Origin: Perkinsus marinus ATCC 50983
Lineage: Eukaryota; Perkinsozoa; Perkinsida; Perkinsidae
Length of the DNA stretch: 64,000 nt
Assembly (NCBI RefSeq): GCF_000006405.1
Contig: NW_003216498.1
Location: forward strand, 872,444-936,443
Direction: 5' to 3'
Below, piece by piece: positions 10,769 to 22,900 of this stretch. Each line of letters opens with the position of its first letter. The stretch's first letter is position 1. The position numbers and the translations under genes are program-made. The notes below the pieces were generated by a model that made no database searches, was not told the origin of the DNA, and worked only from the letters and a program-made list of their open reading frames with translations.

Positions 10769-12003
10769 TTAATCGTCCACATAGTCAAAAAGTCCTTCGA
10801 ATAATCTATCTGCACTGTCCTCGCCACTCACCCTGCCTCGTGACGAGTCAACAAGGGACACGGTGGGAACTGGAGGCTCGTCGGGGGTGTTCTGGTCGGC
10901 AAGAAGAACTTCTTCGACGCTACTCAAGTGTTGCCATTGAACTGAAGACGGGGAAGGGAAGTTCAGCCAAGGCAACCACTGGGTGTTTGGCATATCGCTT
11001 CGAAAAAGACGGCAGCCGATGTTCCCACGAGATTTACTTCTGTCATCGCCGCCGGCTTGATCCATCACGCTTGCTCCCTTCTCTTGTCGTACCGCCTCCT
11101 CATCTCTCAATTCAGCCACACCTTCCTCTCTAGCCTCGAGAAGCTTCCGTGCAAACGCGTCCTCTGCCAATACATTACGAATCCAGATGCACTGACGGCT
11201 CGAGGTTGGTGCCTGGCGTACCCACCAAATTCGCCAGCACGCCCGCGATCGAGAGTGCTGTTAGTCGCCCGCACCCACGGCGCTGACAGCAGTTGCGCCA
11301 CTTTTTCTCTCTCGTCTGCCCTCACTTTGAGGGAGCCCACCGCCTCGGAGGGAATGCTAATGATAGAACCGATGTCGCCAAAAACCAGCCGAAAAGAACG
11401 GCGTTCACTCTGATGGCTGCATCGCTTCGAATGAACGACTGTGTGCTGTCTTTCGCTCTCGTTGGTCCTGCCTCGAAGCCATGTCCCTCAGATTGGCCAT
11501 CAGGCAACCTTTGGCTAGAATTCGATCCTGCGAGGATCTGCGCTAGCTCACTTTGTGAAGAGATCGATGTTCCCTGTGTCATGTTGGACCCATCAGGAGT
11601 GGGAGCCGGCTCTTCTTTACAGACATCCAAGACGCCTGCGTGCGGTGGAACGGAGTCTGGGTCGTGCTGGCTACGATCAAGAAATCGAGTTACATGGAGT
11701 CTTTCTTACCCACCTAAGACATCCATGGTCGCCAAGATCGCCCAAACTTGTTGTTGTTTCTTCACTCGTCCACGCACCCGCAGACGTTGTTTCCACTCCT
11801 GTTACGCTAGATGGGACATTCCCTATGGTGTTGTTCGTAGCCTCTGGCATATCATTGGCAGCTTCCGTGATAAGGAACTCTGGACTAAGTCCGGGAGACT
11901 TTGTGAGAATCTGCTTTGAGTGTAGACTGGCCTTCAGCTGCTGTGGCGTGATCCGTGGTCGGGCCAATGATGGGCAGTCGACCGATGGTCTCATCTCCTG
12001 CAC
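10769..12003 (-). CDS. Hypothetical multi-exon protein, Ser/Thr/Pro-rich
   Basis: A chain of minus-strand frames with plausible splice junctions. The N-terminal exon (to about 12003) includes LTKSPGLSPEFLITEAANDM and a Ser/Thr-rich tract. A middle exon carries EEPAPTPDGSNMTQGTSISS. A further exon contains SLKVRADEREKVAQLLSA. The last exon (10769 to about 11165, after an intron ending TATTGGCAG) reads EDAFARKLLEAREEGVAELR and ends ...GLFDYVDD. Long plus-strand frames overlap the region but look like shadows of this GC-rich coding sequence. Function unknown, mostly low-complexity and probably disordered. Confidence 0.45.
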
Positions 12004-12051
12004 TATAAAACAGGTAACTACTGTACAGGCAGCACTCGTTACATACTATGT

Positions 12052-12084
12052 AACTTGGCCCTATGTAATACATAGGGCCAAGTT
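12052..12084. repeat. Perfect 16-bp inverted repeat with 1-nt spacer
   Basis: AACTTGGCCCTATGTA, a single a, then its exact reverse complement. The arms match at all 16 positions, so the sequence could form a hairpin in RNA or a cruciform in DNA. It lies immediately 5' of the hypothetical minus-strand gene ending its N-terminal exon near 12003. It lacks the T-tract expected of a Pol III or bacterial terminator. Confidence 0.9.
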
Positions 12085-12831
12085 CTACTCGTGCTACCAC
12101 TCATACACTCTCACTATTGATGGAACAGGAAAGCACTCCTACGACTCCGATGTCCACCTCCAGGAGAAGTCAGAGATTTGAACAGTAACCTCATGGAAAC
12201 ATGCTCGCCTGCTCTTATTTTTCAAAAGTTCTGAAGTTCTCGGCTCCTGGTCGTATTTTCATCGGCACTACGTGCAAAGCGAATAGCATCAGTGCGTATC
12301 GAGTTTTTCAGTTATTCACAACGACAATAACAGGCACTGTGCGTTCAATTGGGTCAAACTGAAGACCGTGGGCCAGAAAACTCATCCAGGTTTCGAGTTT
12401 CGGGCACACAGCATCGGTATAAATCGTCATATTAATTCCCAGTTCCATCGTCATATCTGCCTAGTTAGGACGCTCGCTGTCCTTTAGGTAGTAAAGAATG
12501 GACGTAGCGTTCTCGAGCTCTGTCGAGCTGAATCGTAGAGAAGTACTGGTCTGGAAGGGCTGGCACGCGGAGCGAACTGGTAGATCACTTCATCATACAT
12601 ATCCCTTCTAGGCAGAGAGGCAATGAAGGTCGGTGGTAGAGGCTGCTGTAGCGTGATCCCAAATTGGCCGATACGTTGAGACTGTGTCGGAGCTCTGACT
12701 AGTATATGAGGAGGAGTTTATACGGTGTGGGCATGGTTTGCAGCGCAGAAAACGGTGTATGAATGATTCCTGATTTCACAGTGCAGGAATCCTATGTTCC
12801 TAGCATTGGCGAGCACATTTAGTGCCTATAG
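12085..12831. other. Intergenic stretch, nothing recognised
   Basis: No long coding frame, no repeat and no RNA-gene signature found on either strand between the palindrome and the small gene ending at 12832. Confidence 0.4.
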
Positions 12832-13107
12832 TCACGATAGAGATGACGCCGAATATTCCTCAGAAATTCACAGATGAGCCGAAAAAATACGGTGAAAGCG
12901 TAAAGAAAGGAAGACCTGTCGCGGAGTGCCAAAATCCTGCCTATAGTGAGGCTTCGTCTCGTATATCTCTCCGACCTTATCATCATCGCCATCGTTCCCT
13001 TTGGTCTTGCAAGGAGGGCAACAGTTACCCGTGAGGTTAGTGCGTGGGGAATTCTGAGACCTACTCGAACTTGCAACTCGAGACAATAGCGTCAAGAAAG
13101 GTTTCAT
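12832..13107 (-). CDS. Small hypothetical protein with a basic N-terminus
   Basis: Starts MKPFLTLLSRVASSSRSQNS, which resembles a mitochondrial targeting sequence (Ser/Arg-rich, no acidic residues). It continues with LTGNCCPPCKTKG, a cysteine cluster, then VGEIYETKPHYRQDFGTPRQ. A donor after CAG joins across a normal-sized intron to a short last exon ending SASSLS and TGA near 12832. About 72 residues. No family assigned; the CCPPC motif invites comparison with small mitochondrial copper or iron-sulphur proteins, but similarity is too weak to name one. Confidence 0.4.
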
Positions 13108-13139
13108 GTGGTTGTCGAGGTGTACAAACGACAATGCAT

Positions 13140-16100
13140 TCAATCGATAAGACTCTGAATTCGGTTGATGACGAAAGCTGGCGGTCGCAGTGGGATGGTC
13201 GTCAGCCAGTTGAGTAACGCATCCTTATAACACCCTTCAATACATTTGATAGAAGCTTCTGGAGGGGCTTCAGCTTGTGTGAATATCCACCGAAGAACCG
13301 TTGCTCTGTGGAGGCCGCGTTCAACGTCAGGGTTCTTCCAAACCTCAAGGAGCTTGGCATAGAACAGCTCTGCCACAATAGACGCTGTCCGACGAGTGTT
13401 GTCGGACATTGTGGTGAACAAAGCCGGTGGGAGAGTACGTATACCAGAGTGGTCTCGAGCGTAGCGAAGGATCTCAGCTTCGGGCTTGTTATCAGCATAC
13501 CAGTTGAGGAGGCGCTCATTTGACAACAGCGTCCAGTAGAGGCGAGGTTCAGGCCAGTACTTCGTTTTCCACGTCATGATGTGCCTTGGATCGAGCAGAC
13601 CGCCACAGTGCAATAGGAGCCCTGGGCGGATGTCTCCTGTTCGCAGTAACCCTGGCAGTGTGTCGACGAGGAACTGCACAGCAGCTTCCATCTCCTGTCT
13701 GTTCTTCCCATCATCGAGGGCTCTCGTGTGACAGAAAGCTTCAGTGATTGCGCGTGACAAATCCCAGGCCACCTCGACTGTTTTCGGCGAGAGGCGTACT
13801 CTGTCTAGCCACGTCCGAGGAGGAGTTAGCCTTCGAAGGACTCCTTCTTCTAGTTTCCCAGAGGCAGGTAGCTTGCTGATCAGACGGTAGAGATCCGCGT
13901 CGTCTACCTTCTCCCACAGCCTTGTCCCGTGACATCGCTGTGGATAATCGCGGATGATGATTTCTAGTAGCGAGTTGGCCACTTGTGGCGATCCAGCGCT
14001 CCATTGCTCCAGATGCATGAACAGCGAGTTCTTGTCGCATCCGTTTTCCAACAGGAGTTTATAGTAGACCTCAACTTGCAGCGAGTGGGTTGGAGTGAAC
14101 GAGTCACTGACGGCAATACTGCACCCCCCAGCACTCATCATAGCTCGACAGGCATAGAGGATGGCGCTCTCGGGGAATCGATCACTCCTGGTGAACAAAG
14201 CAGACGGCTCTGATGGTTCGAGCACCCCCTCCTCTGAAGGTCGATGATAGGACACCACTGGCTTGGCTCCACTCACAGCTAACCACGGCAAAATGGTTGC
14301 CAACTTCATCTCCGCCGGCGAGCCGATCATGAGGCACTTCCCACACACCACCAACAGGCCACCAGTGAGGCGCTCGCCCAGCGTGGCATTCTTAAAGCGA
14401 ACATCTCGAAGGACTTCCTCCTCGGAGACCTCAATAACAGCCTGCCCAAGACCGAGTGGTAGGGGTAGGTCGAGAGCACTCCATAGAACGCGAACCCGCA
14501 CTAGGGCCGCCAGAGTGAATACCGTGAGGGCTCTGGCGTTCTTGACCAAGGCGGCCGAGATCGACTCGGATATCTGCCTACACACAGCTAACAGAATTAC
14601 GATGCCCATGTCGATGGTAGCAGTTCCGGAGTTCAACTCCTCAATCACCGTGGCCGCAAGCGTACCACACCGATCTCCATTCTGGGTTGCCGTGCCACTC
14701 GATAGTAGAGCCATAAGTGCAGCTATACGAACAGCAGGTGTCTTTGAGCACCCATCGCGAGCTAAAATCATCAGCTCCTCGTCCGGGATGATACCGTGTG
14801 AGCCGTCCTTAACAATCCGTCGTATCTCAGGGTCGCTCGCTTCCACGATGTTCTCCCTTACCCACTGGGTCGGGCTGGCGGAGCATAGAAACTCGAATAG
14901 CTTCCACTGCTGCAGTATGGTAGTAGTAACCGATATGCCCTCATTGCTGGCCCGCTTGCTAGTTGTTGACATCGATCGTTTCAGCCTCTTCGCTTGGCCC
15001 TGCTGCACTTCCCCTAGTGCCACGTTACTCTCGATGAATCGTAGCGGACTCGATATCTTCGGGCTTGAGCGTACACGGCGTCGTCGGCCCCTGGGAGTGA
15101 CAGGAATAGTGCATCGTCGTCGGAACACCTGAATACGGGGCCTTACGAAGCTATTCACCCAGCGTTTGATCAGCAACTCCTACCGTGTCGAGATCAGCAT
15201 CATCTCCGTCATCCCGCTCCTCCTCCTCATCATCACCAAATCTATCGAATAGCTCTGCCGATCCTGCAGGACCTGAATAGGAGAATAGCGGCCAACGCTT
15301 AGTGTGGATTTACCTCTATGTCTGGCCACGAGCTCCCGTGGTACCCAGCGCAGTCTGGCTCCACCCTGTTCGCAGATCCTTGTCCTCTCTCCATCCTCTT
15401 CCAAGTAGAAGCACTCGATACGCCCGGCTCGTGGGCTGTTGAATATTCGACGCCTCCGAGGATCCTCCCAAGGCGGGGTCGTCCCAATCGGCGGTATGTA
15501 GACATCTCCGACCTGCCACCAAGGCGCCTCCTTATAATAGCGAAGGCTACCTTTACCTCCGCATCCAGTTGGCTCTCGATAACCTCCTCGCCATCCCCTA
15601 CTGAGCTCATCTGATCAGCATCACCACCATCACTATAGGGATCCTCATGTGACCTACTTCCTCGAAGCCGCTATCAAGTTCTTCAGGGGTAAGGTCCTCC
15701 ACGCCCCCCTGGACATCACCAACTCCATCGCTTTCACGCGTCGCCTCTCCGCGTGGAGTCTCCCCCTCCTCCTCCGACCCATCAAAGAGGCCCGTCTTCC
15801 CTCCCTCCACAGCCTCGCCCCTCGATGACCCCTGGACAGGTCTCAGATAAGGTGGCGTCACTTGGGGGTCTGTAGTGGCCGGGGTAGTAGTCGAGCTAGG
15901 CAACGGCTCGGCAGGTGTCGTAGCAACAGGCGACCCACTCTGAATAGGAACAACTCCTTAATGTGACCTCCAGCGGGAGGCGTCTTACCTGAGGTCCTCT
16001 AGATGGATTTTCTTCTGTTACATCGCCACTTCCTCCCGCATACCCCTGAGGACACAGCGAGTCCTCACAGCTGTCCCTCAGCTAGTTCAACTCACTCTGT

Positions 16101-16434
16101 AGAGGATCTGCCCCCTCGCCTCCCCGTGTATCGCTACGCATTCCGCCAGAGTCATGTCGCTGCCTATGCCCTCCTCCTCGACGGCCTTCCGACTGCCCAA
16201 AGCCGTCAGTAGTGCCCCGACGTGCCCTTCTAGGAAGCAGCTCATTGGACCCACGATAAGCCTAGTACTATCCAGAGAAGCCCACGACTTGTGAACCCAA
16301 CAACACAGACCAGCAACAAGATACCGTACCATGCTCAACCGTAAAAGCTGGGTATGCAGTCCTGGGAGTTGAGAGCTCTCGCCGAGCTCAAGCCCCGCTG
16401 TCTGCGCTTGAAAGTCGACTTGGTAGCCCGACAT
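13140..16434 (-). CDS. Large unrecognised protein, C-terminal exon chain
   Basis: A long terminal exon (frame open from about 15120 to 13140) encodes over 650 mostly helical residues, e.g. WKLFEFLCSASPTQWVREN and ALMALLSSGTAT, ending AFVINRIQSLID. It joins in phase through a 55-bp intron (GTAGGA...ATTCAG) to an acidic exon (DRFGDDEEEERDDGDDADLD). A 44-bp intron separates the upstream exons DVYIPPIGTTPPWEDPRRRR and EEVIESQLDAE, and further in-phase exons read YAGGSGDVTEENPSRGPQ and SPVATTPAEPLPSSTTTP. Four introns of 44-55 bp keep phase, which is strong evidence for one gene. I recognise no domain. The helical C-terminus could be an alpha-solenoid. It probably continues upstream into the next entry. 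Confidence 0.6.
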
Positions 16435-16693
16435 AGCCTCTCAAAGTCCTCCTCCCTCTGAGGGTCTGCGTACAAGATGGGTGGAAAAACAAACGTCGCA
16501 CAAAGTCGCAGAGACCTGCAGTTTCCAAATTGTGGACTGGGCTACCTTCTGTACGACAGATCTCTCGCTCGGCGGTGAGGATGTCGCCAACCTGACCCCA
16601 CTAGATAGGATAGGTGGTGTAATCGACTTACAGTTGAGACCTTGAGGTCCTCATAGTTCTTGCTAACTCTCAATCCACTGCCCCGTGGGGGGT

Positions 16694-18624
16694 CTACATG
16701 ACCATCCAGTGCGAGCTCGCCGAGGGGAACGGGTTCACCTTTCTGACTGGGTACGAGGCCAATGCCCAGGTGATCGTCACCACCCTCCCCTTGCGGCCTC
16801 GGAGTCCTCCGACTACCACAGACGGCTGAGTCATCGAGAGGAAGTAACTGTGCAGTGAAGGCTCCTCAGCGCCTGGCGCTGGGTGTCTCACGAAAGGGTT
16901 AACTGTTCTCGATGTCCTCGGCTGAAGCATTCTGGCTATAGCCCGAGGACCAACCCGCTGCTGGTCGGACGTTTTCACGCCTTCTCCTGAATATGCTGCG
17001 AGGTGGTTCACCCGAAGGAAGGGTGGCTTACCAGTGATGGGGTTTCTCAGGTGGTGACCATGTGGGGACTCCTCGAGGTTTCCATCCGCGCCGTGCTGCA
17101 ACCTCCTCCCAGGTCGGAAATCAGCACCGTAGCTGTTAACAACAGTGTGAGAAGGCACGGTCGGGCGACACCGACCTATGAGGTCTCGACTCCGGCTTGT
17201 CGTGGTAGTAGCGTAGAGGGTCTCGGTCTCTTGTAGCACGACTGGGGCTCCGGAAATCTGCGAGAGGCAGCACAAACAAAGCGAAAGATCTCCACCCAAG
17301 CTGAGTAAGGAGCTCACTGCAGGAATCATCAAGGGGAATGATATGGGCTGAGGCCCCAGCGATTCCTCGCCGCTCCACAGCTCTACGTAACCCCCGGTCA
17401 CGATGTGGCCATTGCGTCGACTGGCTCGTTGAGCTCGCATGATACCCCTGAATATGGCCAGGCACCAGCGCTTAGATGAGCGCCATTACTGGGACGTGTT
17501 TCCTCAGCGTCCTGGGGGAAGACTCCTCGCCAGTTTCGGTGAGGAAGTGGATGTTGCTGCCTTTCGAGCCGTACAAGCTGCTCGTTGAAGGCGATAGTAA
17601 CGAAGGGTCATCCTGTGTCGGGAGGGTGGCCATCAGCCTATGGCTCGCTATAGGGACCATGGAGGTGAACAACACAACATCCTCACAGGAAGGATACAAC
17701 AGTAGTGTGCGGGGGTCAGAACAAACATGCTGGCTCGCCTCCCTCTCCCATAGACAAGCTCCGTGCCTGGGAAATAACAACAGGGGGGCTGCTAGCTACA
17801 TTCGCCTTACGCGTCGCCAGACTCTGGGGAGCCGGATAATACATTCCCTGACATATACAAACATTAGAGCTTCCTCGGAGGCACCGTAGTAATGCCGACC
17901 ATGGTCGTGGTACTGGGGCGCCATGTTGGGTAACTGAGTGAAGTCGGCGGCACATTTATTCAACAGCGATTGATGCCACGAGACCTTGATTGGGCCCATG
18001 AAAGGATTCACTCCCATTGCTCCTCCTCCTCCTCCGCCGCCACCACATCCACCTCCACTAGGAATGATGAAGATACTCGGCGCTGAAGCAAAGTTCGACA
18101 CTCTCCCAGTCATGCAACGCTTACGATGGTGGTCATGATGATGGTGACGGGAACCGAAGACTGTTGGTGTTGTGATATGGTGGTCATGCAGTAGATGATG
18201 CAGAGGCATGCTACATCCACAAGACTAGTCAACACACAGCTCAGGCTCATTTGAGTGGACACAGAAAGAGTGTTACACACTGAAGGAAAACACTATAATG
18301 GTCATATAAAAGTCGATGAGAGTGTATATCTTTGTGTTGAGTTCGTGGTTACTCCAATACAGGGAAGCTCTAGTGCTAGGGTACCCCCCAACCCGAACTG
18401 CGCCATCCGTGTAGCAAACGGTGCGAGATCGAGAGGGACCTGCGAGGATGGTGACTCATAGTTGGAGAATGTATGGTCACTTTCATGAGAGGAGGCGAGA
18501 GATATGCGAAGTTTTCAGTGAGGAAGCTGCCGCCCGGCCCGCCGCCAGGGCCACTCGGAATCACGTAAAACGCATCCCGACCTGAAACCAGTCTAGCGGC
18601 AAATAGCTGTGACGTGCTGGCCAC
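16694..18624 (-). CDS. Unrecognised protein, probably the N-terminal part of the same large gene
   Basis: Minus-strand coding-like exons continue upstream: RDAFYVIPSGPGGGPGG, then after a 41-bp intron VPLDLAPFATRMAQFGLGG. An exon near 17900-18200 has a His-rich start (HHHHDHHRKR), IFIIPSGGGCGGG and MGPIKVSWHQSLLNK. An exon at 17472-17780 has EDVVLFTSMVPIASHRLMAT and GSNIHFLTETGEE, which resembles beta-propeller strands. The two FYVIPSG/IFIIPSG segments followed by Gly runs look like internal copies of one motif. Exon phases between these pieces are not all resolved, so this could be one gene with 13140-16434 or two adjacent genes. Confidence 0.4.
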
Positions 18625-19983
18625 TGACTAGTTTGATAAGGCCAATCCCCATGGTACTTGTGCCACTTGAATCGGTACCCTGACAACCCGGCGATCACAG
18701 CAAGGGAATCTTTGACCCCTAAAGGAACATGTTACGTCTATTCATTCGAAGCTTTCTGCGATGCTTATGAGCTTTGAGGAATGAAGGGCCAAGATTGCGG
18801 TCGGCCTGGTGATCATGATGATGATGGTGAACCTGACGTGGTTCTCACGCGTGGTCCCGGAGCAGTGGTGCTACCCTTCCCTGAATAGCGTGATGAAGGT
18901 GTATGGGAGGGATCGGCATGCTAATGTGGTGCTATCACACTGGGAGGGTTGTGTGTGCTCCGAGGTCGTTACGATTCCCATCCCAGGGTGCTGATCGGAT
19001 CTTAGACCCCTTCACTGCTCAATGACAAGTGTAGTATCGATAGATTTATACCCTTATAAATATACCCTTGTGTGTATATTATTATGATAGCGGCAAAGTA
19101 CTTTTTTCCCGAGCAGCACTCCTTTTCACCAGACAGATAGCCAGTATAGGAGTAAAGGATACTCAGCAGTATAGGAGCAGGCAAACTACTGCAGCATATT
19201 AGCTCGACGCTACATACACAGCTACATCATAATAGTTTTACTTCCCATTATGCAAATCCTTCGAATCCAGCACAACAATGAGACGTCTCGGCTACACTGA
19301 TAAGAACCGATTGCCACACGTATAACAAAAGGACAACTGTTGTCGACTCCTACATGGAGACCTCTTCAGCCGCAGCTTACCGGCTCAGTCCTCTCTCGAA
19401 AGGTGGGATTTGAAACTGTCACGAAACTTATACTGAGAGTGGGAAAAATACAATATCAAACAAGAACGATGAACAGTAACTGCCTGGGACAGTTCTCGTA
19501 TTGACATTGTCAATTTGACAACACTCCCACTCATACGGTCGCTGTGACATAGCACATGCATGGCGTTAACACACTGTTCACATTGTTCACTGTTCACACT
19601 ATCACATGCAGACGCTGATAACTAGGCTGATGAAGGTCACTACACACAATGGTCCCCCCAAAGTATTCAACCGAAAAGTTTCGACCACGGAAGGTTTCCT
19701 GACGAGAAGGAAGAACATTCAAAGACTCTCGCTATATCGGGTCCTCGATCGTTACAAGTTCATTGAAGTTCTCCAAGACCTTACAGTCTGCCACGGCATG
19801 AGTTATGTTCCGAAGGATGTCAGCCACCTCGGTTACAGGTGCCTCATAATACGGTCATCCAGGACGGCCCGGCCCATTGACGAGAGTTCGTTTGGTATAT
19901 GTACATCCCCACACAGGTGGTGAGTAACAACAACACAGCGAAAAGTAGCTTGAAAACCAATGACATTTGGACATCAACGACGG
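18625..19983. other. Stretch between large minus-strand genes
   Basis: Plus-strand frames at 18809-18994 and 19606-19923 are open but show no domain and no splice partners. I see no repeat or RNA gene. The left end probably holds the 5' end of the large unrecognised gene. Confidence 0.3.
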
Positions 19984-22900
19984 TCACCACATCGTTCCCG
20001 TAGTTTCAAATTTGCATTCGACTAAGTATTTGCACCTTATCTGCGAGACATCATAAACAACATATTCATTGTAAAGGAGGGAGCCGTTGGCCCTATGAGC
20101 TGGGTTCTTCACTGGCTTGCCTCGAGGCACCTACAACGACTTGTGACAACCGAGGGCATCGATTCGACTCACGATGCAACCATCAGGAGTGATGTAGTTA
20201 CTTGCAGGATCTGGGCAAGTACCACCGATACCTTTGGTACTGCGGTACGTCTTTGGAAGCTTCTTACCTGTACATCCGATGACGGCGCAGCGGTTGGAGG
20301 AATATATGATCGTTTCCCTCAGCCCAGCTCAGGGAATCGGGTAAGAGTGTACAGAAACGAATAACAATTTTCCAAATTTTCCTCAGAAATTCCATATTGT
20401 CACCAACACATGTAAATGACCATGAACATATTCTCCCACACTGGGGATGAGAGTTGAGACTGACCTTGGAATCCCTGGGGTGGTTTGTCTTGGCCATCGC
20501 CGTACACGAAGAGTGCCTCGTGGAGCTCCAACCTACGACGAGAATATAGAACGCGAATAACTGTGATTCCTTACGATTTCCCCAACGCCACTTCACATAG
20601 CATCAATAACCCAGTCTCAGCGCTTAGCGAAGCGAAGCAGTAGTTGGCACTCTTGGAGACCATATCAGCAAAGTACACTCCTTTGCCAAACATGTAACCC
20701 GTGACGGGCGCTTGTGGTGGGGCTATACGCAGTCCCTGAGTGAACCAAAATAGAAAATGGTATGAGCCTCTTCCGGCCGAGTGACCTCGGGTAGGATGCC
20801 AGCCCAGTTGGTCATCCTCGAACCGTGCCATAGTAGCATCCTATTGGGTTCTTTCGAGTAGGGCTCGAACCTCTCATTCTCTCCAAACCGATCAACTCGG
20901 AAGCAGTTAATGAGATGCAGCTTGTACGTAGTATGCGTTGGCCCGTGGGTATTAACAACGTATCTAGAAATTCAACTTCACCACCACCACCGACGGTGAC
21001 CCAAGGTCCCTCAGGAAATAAACTACAGGCGAAAACTCACGGTCGGAAGGAATCGAATGCTTACGACTAGATCTTCCATATCAAGTGATCTCTCCCATGC
21101 TTCAATAGAAACAAGATGGCTCACGGAGAAATTTTCTACAAGGCTCTTAGAGGCTCAGACGATGTTCATTGTGATTACTATAGGTGGCGCACTTACTCCT
21201 CGATGAGTTGAAATTCCAACGAGGCCCGATCGACCATGCTGAGTCCACACTTCAGCTGATTGTATTTGGCTCGGATTGGATCACCACCCTTCACACTCGG
21301 GGCGGAGACAACGCTGTAAGAGAGCTCCAAGTCCATGAGGCTCTGAACCAGCTCAACCTAGAACCAACAGCTCCTAGGAGGCCCGACACGCCACCAGCAC
21401 TAACCTTTTGATCGATGATATGCTCATTGTCAAGTACTGGCAGAGGCACACCCGGTGGAATGCTATGTGGCACCATAGTATAAAAGCGGTTGGTCAAGTC
21501 GGCTAATATAAGATTCCGTGGCCCACCTGATACATCAACTCCAACGCCCCCACAACACACTGAATGAGCCCTACGAGGTTGCATCAACTCCACTTGCAAG
21601 TCCTGTAGGACGCTGAATGCCGCAGTGAGGCCCTTCCGTGATATCCGACCCAAAGGCATCCTATCCGGATCAATGTCAAGATCTCGAAGCTCCTGCTCCA
21701 TAGCATCGATGTCGCAAATAAGTGCGACCAGATTAGCAATAGCCTTCGGGAGGGTCGAACCATCCGTAAGACCTGGCACCAGCTGCTGACCCTCATACAG
21801 GCCCCGAGCACCTACTTTTACGGCGAGCCAATGAGAGAGGACTAGAGCTACCATCACTAGGCGCCTTCTCAATTTTGGTATCCAGTCGGAACGCCTTGCC
21901 AGGATGCATTTCAAAAGGCAGCAGACCGGCGGCAACCTCATGAAAGGGATTCCCTGTCTTCTCCTCAAATAGCCTACCAGGGAACCATGGACCTCAGCGG
22001 ACCATGCAAGGCCAAGCGTAGTTATTCCAATTTTCCACTACTTTTAACTATTGTTAAATTCATCAATTCCACTTGAAAGAAATTTGAAATTTCATTTCCG
22101 AGCGGTCTACGAAAACCAAACTTCAAATTTCGAAATTCGAATTTGAACTTTCATTCCTCCTACTAAAATCAAATTTCATTTTACGTAATTCGTTCTTTCA
22201 CTTGCTGAATTTGAGATTGAAAAAGTGTAGTTGCGAACAGTTCATATACGCCCCATGCAACAGAGCATATCATCTGACCCTTCGAAAGCAGAGATAGCAT
22301 TCTTCTTATCAGCCATCTTCTCACGCTTCTCTCCACCAATAGCATCATTTCCCGTACGCCCCCACTTCCTGAAGTGACCACCACTACTGCACGACAGATC
22401 TCGGCGGCCTCGACAGACCTGTGGATCCAATAGCCAGTGCCTTGATCGGCCTCGTAAAGCTCCATAATGTAATAGCTGTTCGTACCAGATGCTGCCTCCG
22501 TCCTCGAGAGGGTCTCACTATAGACCACCTACAGAATCAGCCCAAATGCTTCCAAAGGCGAATCGATCAGCTCACGTTGCCATCAACGAGAATGTGTGCT
22601 TTCTCAGCGAGCTCCTCGTCGTGTACGACCACACCATTTTTCACCTACAAACGCTGCATCCTTACCACAGATCAGCACAGTGGTTTCCCAATATTCATAT
22701 TATTATTATTATCATTAGCGCGTTAGTTTCAGATTACGAAACCATTCAGTGAAGTCAACGGTGCACGTTACTCTCAACTTCTCCTTCCCACTCGACTTTG
22801 AGTATTTCGACAAGCGACTGGGCGTGGAAGCCACACTCTTCCGGCCTGCACTTTGACCGAGGAAGCCAGACGTCTCTGAGAACGCAATGAGGGCCTCGAA

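Noticed and set aside
11293-12181. Two long plus-strand frames of about 208 codons each
   Set aside because: Different phases, no splice logic between them, and they lie opposite a better-supported minus-strand exon chain.
14263-15132. 289-codon plus-strand frame
   Set aside because: Antisense to the long terminal exon of the large minus-strand gene; composition (Arg/Thr-rich) is typical of a shadow frame.
15520-15545. A possible 26-bp intron
   Set aside because: Using the next acceptor (GGTGGCAG) gives a normal 44-bp intron in the correct phase.
22020-22200. AT-rich stretch with aaatttgaaattt-type repeats, considered as another MITE
   Set aside because: Lacks the CAGTG ends and the conserved ctttcctcagc and ttgaccatgtgcat blocks; just low-complexity intron sequence in PARP-1.
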